Of a stretch of 6,765 bases of DNA, positions 3,546 to 6,765 are shown piece by piece (position 1 is the first letter of the stretch; every line of letters starts with the position of its first letter). The stretch spans positions 1-6,765 of the forward strand of contig CALBTQ010000535.1 in assembly GCA_937967875.1 (NCBI GenBank), in the 5' to 3' direction. Below the pieces are notes generated by a model. That model saw nothing but the letters and a program-made list of their open reading frames with translations. It did no database searches and was not told the DNA's origin. The translations under genes were made by a program, and so were the position numbers. The DNA is from an uncultured Pseudomonadota bacterium. Lineage in GTDB: Bacteria > Lernaellota > Lernaellaia > Lernaellales > Lernaellaceae.

Positions 3546-6506
3546 TCAACATCCGCAGCCGTCGTCATCGTCATCATCATCATCGACGATGGACGAATCG
3601 TCGTTGTCGTCATCGTCGTCGTCGATCGCATCGTCGTCGGCGGCATCGTCGTCGATGAAATCGTCATCAATGAAATCGTCGTCATTCGCGCCGTCGTCAT
3701 CGACTATATCGTCATCGAGCGTATCGTCGTCGTCGACCGTATCGTCATCGATCGTGTCGTCGTCAGTGGTATCGTCATCGCCGGCGGGCAGCAGGAAGTC
3801 CATCGCCACCGCCATGAGCTGCGCGCGCGTGTCCTCGGCGAAAATCGTTTCGAAGGGGAAACCCAGGTAGACGACCTTGAACGTGCCGGTGTCGGCGACG
3901 ACCGCCGCGCCGTATTCGGTGCCCGCGTATTGCAGATCGGTCGAGCCGTCGATCGCCGCGATCGCATCGGGCCAGTTGGCCGCGTAGATCAGGTAGTCGA
4001 GATAATCGAAGGTGAACGCGTTGAGGCCCGCGAACAGCCCCGAGGCGGTCACCTCGCCCACGCCGCTGCTGTCGGCCTGGTATTGCGCGCGCAGGTAATC
4101 GGTGAAAAAGGCTTGCTCGTTCGCGTCGCCGTTCTCCCACAAATCCCAGCCGATTTCCGCGCCGGAAACGAACAACGCACCGCCGTTGTCGAGGTAGTTC
4201 ATCAACCGGTTGCGTTCGGCGGTCGAGAGCGTTTCGTCGCCCGTCGAATCCTCGCCGCAAATCCACACAACCGCCGGGTAATCGTTGAGGTCGACCTCGT
4301 CGGCGATCACCGCATCGTTGCTGGCCGAGTCGAAATCCACGCCCGCCGCCGCCAACGCCCGCGCATGGGCGATGACGTAGTCGTAGGAGTTCATCCGTTG
4401 CAGGTAGCCGCGGTAGATCGTCCCGCCGCCGTAGTAGTCCTCGGGCACGTTGGCGTACTTGTCGAGCCGATCGAAACCGTTGACGATCAACACGCGCGGT
4501 CCCGTGCCGGTGCTGACGGCCAGCGTTTCGGTGGGAAAGCTTTCGCCGCCCTCGTTGAGCGCCGCCACGCGCAGATAGACGACGTACGAGTCATCGGCCG
4601 ATGAGCCCAGTTTGTGCACGGTGAGCGTCTCGTCGATCGCGTCGGTGACGCCTTTGCCCGAGCGGCTCAGGTACAGGCGATAGGATTCGGCTGCGTCTCC
4701 GGCCAGCCCGCCGTTATCGAAGATCGGCGGATACCACGAGACGAGCGGCGCACCGTCGTCCATCACCGCCAGGGGCGCCAGCGGCGGCTCGGGCAAAAAG
4801 CGCGGCGTCAGGCCGTCGCGGTTGGCGTAGTAGCGCACCACCGCCTGATACACCGCCCGGGCCACCAACTGACGGAAAGCGGGCTGCTTGAGCTGTTCGG
4901 CGTCGGACGGCGTGTCGTGAAAGGCCACTTCGAAGATGATGCCCGGCGTTTCGTCGTTGTAGTTGGGATTGATTTCGCCGTACCAATTCGTGTGCTGGCC
5001 GCGATCGTACCAGGAGGCGTCCCACCCGGCGCGGATGTCGCCGACGATCTCGTTGTGCACGAAGCTGCGCAGTTCGAGGCTGCCCTCGACGCCGTTGAAC
5101 GTACCGTCCCACCCGTAGGACGAATAGGCGAAGGTGCTGGTGCCCGTGCCCGGATCGGGCGCGTTGGTGTGCCAGCTCAGGTAAAGACCGTCTTCCCAGG
5201 CTTCGTGCTCCCACTTGGTGTAGCGCGCCATGGTCGTGACCGTGTTGGTCGCGCAATCGGCGCAACCCATGAACGGCGCATGGTACAGGCCCGACATTTC
5301 CCAACGCGGCTTGTCGGCGTCCTCGTGCATCCCGCCGCCGAAACGCACCGCATCGGCGACGACGAAGGTGGTCGGGTCGCCGCCCTGATTGGAGACGACG
5401 AGCTGCCGGCGCTTGGGCGGATCATCGGCGAGAAAGTAGTAGCGTCCCAAGTCCTTCCAGGTGAAGCCGTCGCGTTGCAGATTGAGCCGCACGGCGCTCG
5501 CGCCGTCGGCGTGGCGCACGGTGAACAGGGCGTCGGTCGCGCGGTTCGTCCCGCCGGTGTACCACACGTACACGTGGTAGTAGCCGTCGGCGGGCAATGC
5601 GCCGGTGAAGGTCGCCGTGGCCGTTTCGGTCGAGGAGACTTCGGCCACCAGGTAGTCGTCGCCGTAGTAATCGGGACTGGAGGTTGAGGCCCACCAGTCG
5701 CCGATGGTCGCGCAACCGTCGTCGTTGTTGTCGACGATCTCCATCGCCGTGTTCATGTCGCGTTCGCGCACGGTGTAGACCGACGCGCCCGCGTTGTGGA
5801 AGTACGGTTGCAGGTATTGCAGCACCGCCTCGGGGTTGGAGAAGTCCTCGACGATGCCGTTGGTGTTCGGGCGTTGGGTCAGCCAGGAGCCGTCGCTGTC
5901 GTTGTAATACCAGCCGTGTCCCGGCGAAAGGAAGATCGATTTGCCGTTCAGAAAGCCCGCCGCCTGCGGTTGCGAGAATCCCGGTGGGCCGACGCGGATC
6001 TTGGTTTCGTAGGGCTTGGGACCGATTGGCGCAGGGGCTTTAAACAGCTCGCCGACGGGCCGATAGTCGTCGCGCGGATCGTCGCGAACCAGCAGGCGCG
6101 CGTTGCGGCCCGGGGCGACCGACCGCATCGTTTCGGCCAGCGCATGCATCAGCGGATCGGTGATCGTCTCGTCGCCCGTACTCGCGAAGCCGGCAGGGAA
6201 CGTCAGATAGAGCACATACCCGGCGGCATCTGCGGCCACGCGGTCGAGCCTCGTGCCCGCGGGGAAGAACGAGGCATGATCCTTTGTTCCATCGACCAGC
6301 AAGCGCAACGCGCCCTCGCCGTCGGCCCAGGGCGTGCCCGGCAGATCGACCGCCTGCCGGTTCAGCTCCGTGCGTTCGAATGGCACGGCGACCGGCCCGT
6401 TCGCATCGCGCAGGACGACCCGCGCCGTCTCGCCGCCGACGCCGTCGGCCGGCAACCACAGGTAGAGAATCAACGCCAATATCGACGGAATGATCGTTCG
6501 CTTCAT
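3546..6506 (-). CDS. Secreted N-acetylmuramoyl-L-alanine amidase with golvesin-like insert, Fn3, amidotransferase-like domain and Asp-rich tail
   Basis: This 986-residue protein starts with a signal peptide (MKRTIIPSILALILYLWLP, cleavage near 22-26). Residues 30-160 faintly resemble a GerMN-type domain. An Amidase_3 zinc hydrolase domain follows: FLSPGHG (His197), GIVEDFSN (Glu220), SWHTNA (His446) and GIIFEVAFHD (Glu526) supply the metal ligands and catalytic glutamate that cut the bond between N-acetylmuramic acid and L-alanine. It is split by a golvesin/xanthan-lyase-like domain (about 260-392, with YYHVYVWYTGGTNRATDA and VVADAVRFGGG). An Fn3-like domain (about 575-667) and a class I glutamine-amidotransferase-like domain (about 670-907, WICGEDS with Cys750) come next. 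The tail (910-986) is mainly xxDDD repeats and ends GCGC. ATG at 6504-6506 is preferred to GTG at 6513-6515, because it starts a standard signal peptide and has GGTGGGA just upstream. The protein is probably exported and acts on peptidoglycan; tail function is unknown. Confidence 0.85.
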   Translation of the reverse strand: MKRTIIPSILALILYLWLPADGVGGETARVVLRDANGPVAVPFERTELNRQAVDLPGTPWADGEGALRLLVDGTKDHASFFPAGTRLDRVAADAAGYVLYLTFPAGFASTGDETITDPLMHALAETMRSVAPGRNARLLVRDDPRDDYRPVGELFKAPAPIGPKPYETKIRVGPPGFSQPQAAGFLNGKSIFLSPGHGWYYNDSDGSWLTQRPNTNGIVEDFSNPEAVLQYLQPYFHNAGASVYTVRERDMNTAMEIVDNNDDGCATIGDWWASTSSPDYYGDDYLVAEVSSTETATATFTGALPADGYYHVYVWYTGGTNRATDALFTVRHADGASAVRLNLQRDGFTWKDLGRYYFLADDPPKRRQLVVSNQGGDPTTFVVADAVRFGGGMHEDADKPRWEMSGLYHAPFMGCADCATNTVTTMARYTKWEHEAWEDGLYLSWHTNAPDPGTGTSTFAYSSYGWDGTFNGVEGSLELRSFVHNEIVGDIRAGWDASWYDRGQHTNWYGEINPNYNDETPGIIFEVAFHDTPSDAEQLKQPAFRQLVARAVYQAVVRYYANRDGLTPRFLPEPPLAPLAVMDDGAPLVSWYPPIFDNGGLAGDAAESYRLYLSRSGKGVTDAIDETLTVHKLGSSADDSYVVYLRVAALNEGGESFPTETLAVSTGTGPRVLIVNGFDRLDKYANVPEDYYGGGTIYRGYLQRMNSYDYVIAHARALAAAGVDFDSASNDAVIADEVDLNDYPAVVWICGEDSTGDETLSTAERNRLMNYLDNGGALFVSGAEIGWDLWENGDANEQAFFTDYLRAQYQADSSGVGEVTASGLFAGLNAFTFDYLDYLIYAANWPDAIAAIDGSTDLQYAGTEYGAAVVADTGTFKVVYLGFPFETIFAEDTRAQLMAVAMDFLLPAGDDDTTDDDTIDDDTVDDDDTLDDDIVDDDGANDDDFIDDDFIDDDAADDDAIDDDDDDNDDSSIVDDDDDDDDGCGC
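3549..3779 (-). repeat. Low-complexity Asp-codon repeat encoding the C-terminal tail
   Basis: This DNA encodes the last 77 residues, of which about 47 are Asp, mostly in pentads of two variable residues plus DDD (TTDDD, TIDDD, FIDDD, AADDD and so on), then DGCGC. Codons alternate GAC and GAT, so the DNA is a degenerate GAC/GAT array rather than a pure trinucleotide run. Such arrays change length by slippage and are prone to misassembly. Confidence 0.88.
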
Positions 6507-6530
6507 GTGTCCCACCCACTGAGTCGGTTT

Positions 6531-6558
6531 ACTATACCTTGGTGTGGAAACCAGGCAA
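6531..6558 (-). promoter_or_regulatory. Possible promoter for the amidase gene
   Basis: TATAGT on the minus strand (6531-6536, five of six) is preceded after 16 bases by TTGCCT (6553-6558, four of six). Transcription would start near 6524, about 18 bases before the ATG. The weak -35 box keeps this tentative. Confidence 0.42.
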
Positions 6559-6645
6559 AGGGCTTATCAATACAGGAAGGGACATGAACTCGCACCGTAT
6601 CCCGGTTTATCCGGTAGGGTCAAATGGGAAAAGACTTTCTTTGTC

Positions 6646-6665
6646 ATGCCCGCGTAGGCGGGCAT
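6646..6665. repeat. REP-like palindrome
   Basis: ATGCCCGC, a GTAG loop and GCGGGCAT form a perfect 8-base stem, flanked by GTC on the left and CCAGG on the right. This is the general form of repetitive extragenic palindromes that occur in many copies in bacterial genomes, often moved by REP-associated tyrosine transposases. No such transposase is visible in the window. The hairpins at 3449-3465 and 3507-3523 share the CCCG...CGGG core but not the flanks. Confidence 0.7.
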
Positions 6666-6711
6666 CCAGGACCAGCCGATACTTTTCCTGACCTTATCGA
6701 TGGGCCCAGGT

Positions 6712-6753
6712 GGGACAAACGGGACACTTCGGGACACCAGGAATAATTCCTGG
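6712..6753. repeat. GGGACA direct repeats followed by a perfect palindrome
   Basis: GGGACA occurs at 6712-6717, 6721-6726 and 6731-6736, so at spacings of 9 and 10 bases. Directly after it, CCAGGAAT and ATTCCTGG are perfect 8-base arms around a single A (6737-6753). The arrangement could be a protein-binding cluster or the end of a small mobile element that continues past the window. Nothing coding is seen in this end segment. Confidence 0.55.
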
Positions 6754-6765
6754 ACCTATGTTTTG

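Larger units (their letters stand above)
3430..3566. repeat. 58-bp tandem repeat copying the amidase gene's 3' end
   Basis: Copy 1 (3437-3494) and copy 2 (3495-3552) differ at two of 58 positions (3448/3506 and 3454/3512). A partial third copy (3553-3566) lies inside the amidase gene, and six of the seven bases at 3430-3436 except one further change also follow the pattern at 3488-3494. Read on the minus strand, each copy contains the end of the amidase reading frame, codons for Asp-Gly-Cys-Gly-Cys and a stop: TGA at 3546-3548, TGA at 3488-3490 and TAA at 3430-3432. The unit is not a multiple of three and follows a stop, so the extra copies are not translated as part of the protein. Confidence 0.9.

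Noticed and set aside
3437..3552. CRISPR array
   Set aside because: The two units are directly adjacent with no unique spacers, and they copy a gene end.
3457..3870. Plus-strand open frame encoding a Ser-rich protein
   Set aside because: The Ser runs are the reverse complement of the GAC/GAT Asp array in the amidase tail.
4614..5687. Long plus-strand open frame of 357 codons opposite the amidase gene
   Set aside because: It is antisense to a protein with clear domains and catalytic motifs; its translation is rich in Val, Gly, Arg and His as expected from reading high-GC codons backwards, and no family motif is seen.
6513..6515. GTG start three codons upstream of the amidase ATG
   Set aside because: No good Shine-Dalgarno precedes it, and the ATG gives a standard basic signal peptide start (MKRT).
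6584..6691. Small plus-strand frame of about 35 codons after AGGAAGG
   Set aside because: The purine site is too close to the ATG and the frame runs through the REP-like palindrome, giving the PRRRAS string typical of translated REP elements.

Overview
The window is bacterial DNA, most likely one end of a metagenome contig. Its first 44 bases are not genomic: they are the tail of an Illumina library adapter, so the organism's own sequence starts at about position 45. Gene structure is bacterial throughout, with short intergenic gaps, Shine-Dalgarno sites and sigma70-like promoters. The high-GC coding, a secreted amidase with golvesin-like and Fn3-type domains, and an Asp-rich tail ending Gly-Cys-Gly-Cys suggest a Gram-negative bacterium of deltaproteobacterial type or a related candidate phylum. 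That placement is inference and not firm. No rRNA, tRNA, CRISPR array or transposase gene is visible.

Layout. (1) 76-1356, minus: a complete LarA-family nickel-pincer racemase/epimerase with all the expected active-site residues. (2) 1357-1531: a divergent regulatory region holding a near-consensus plus-strand promoter, a perfect 8-bp-arm dyad over its -35 box, and a second 9-bp-arm inverted repeat in the leader of the next gene. (3) 1532-2443, plus: a membrane-anchored or secreted SGNH/GDSL hydrolase. (4) 2500-3219, minus: a crotonase-fold protein that resembles delta3,delta2-enoyl-CoA isomerases, with its own promoter. (5) 3220-3545: an intergenic stretch with that promoter and a 58-bp tandem repeat that copies the 3' end of the next gene, stop codon included. 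(6) 3546-6506, minus: a 986-residue secreted protein with an N-acetylmuramoyl-L-alanine amidase domain interrupted by a golvesin-like domain, then an Fn3-like domain, a glutamine-amidotransferase-like domain, and a tail of about 75 residues that is mostly Asp. (7) 6507-6765: a promoter, a REP-like palindrome and a cluster of short direct and inverted repeats at the window edge.

The four genes do not form an operon, since strands alternate and each gene appears to have its own signals. No single pathway joins them: one acts on 2-hydroxy acids, one on an ester-type substrate at the envelope, one in fatty-acid or acyl-CoA metabolism, and one on peptidoglycan outside the cytoplasm. The least ordinary parts are the Asp-rich GCGC tail with its duplicated 3' end, and the palindrome-rich divergent control region between the racemase and the SGNH hydrolase.
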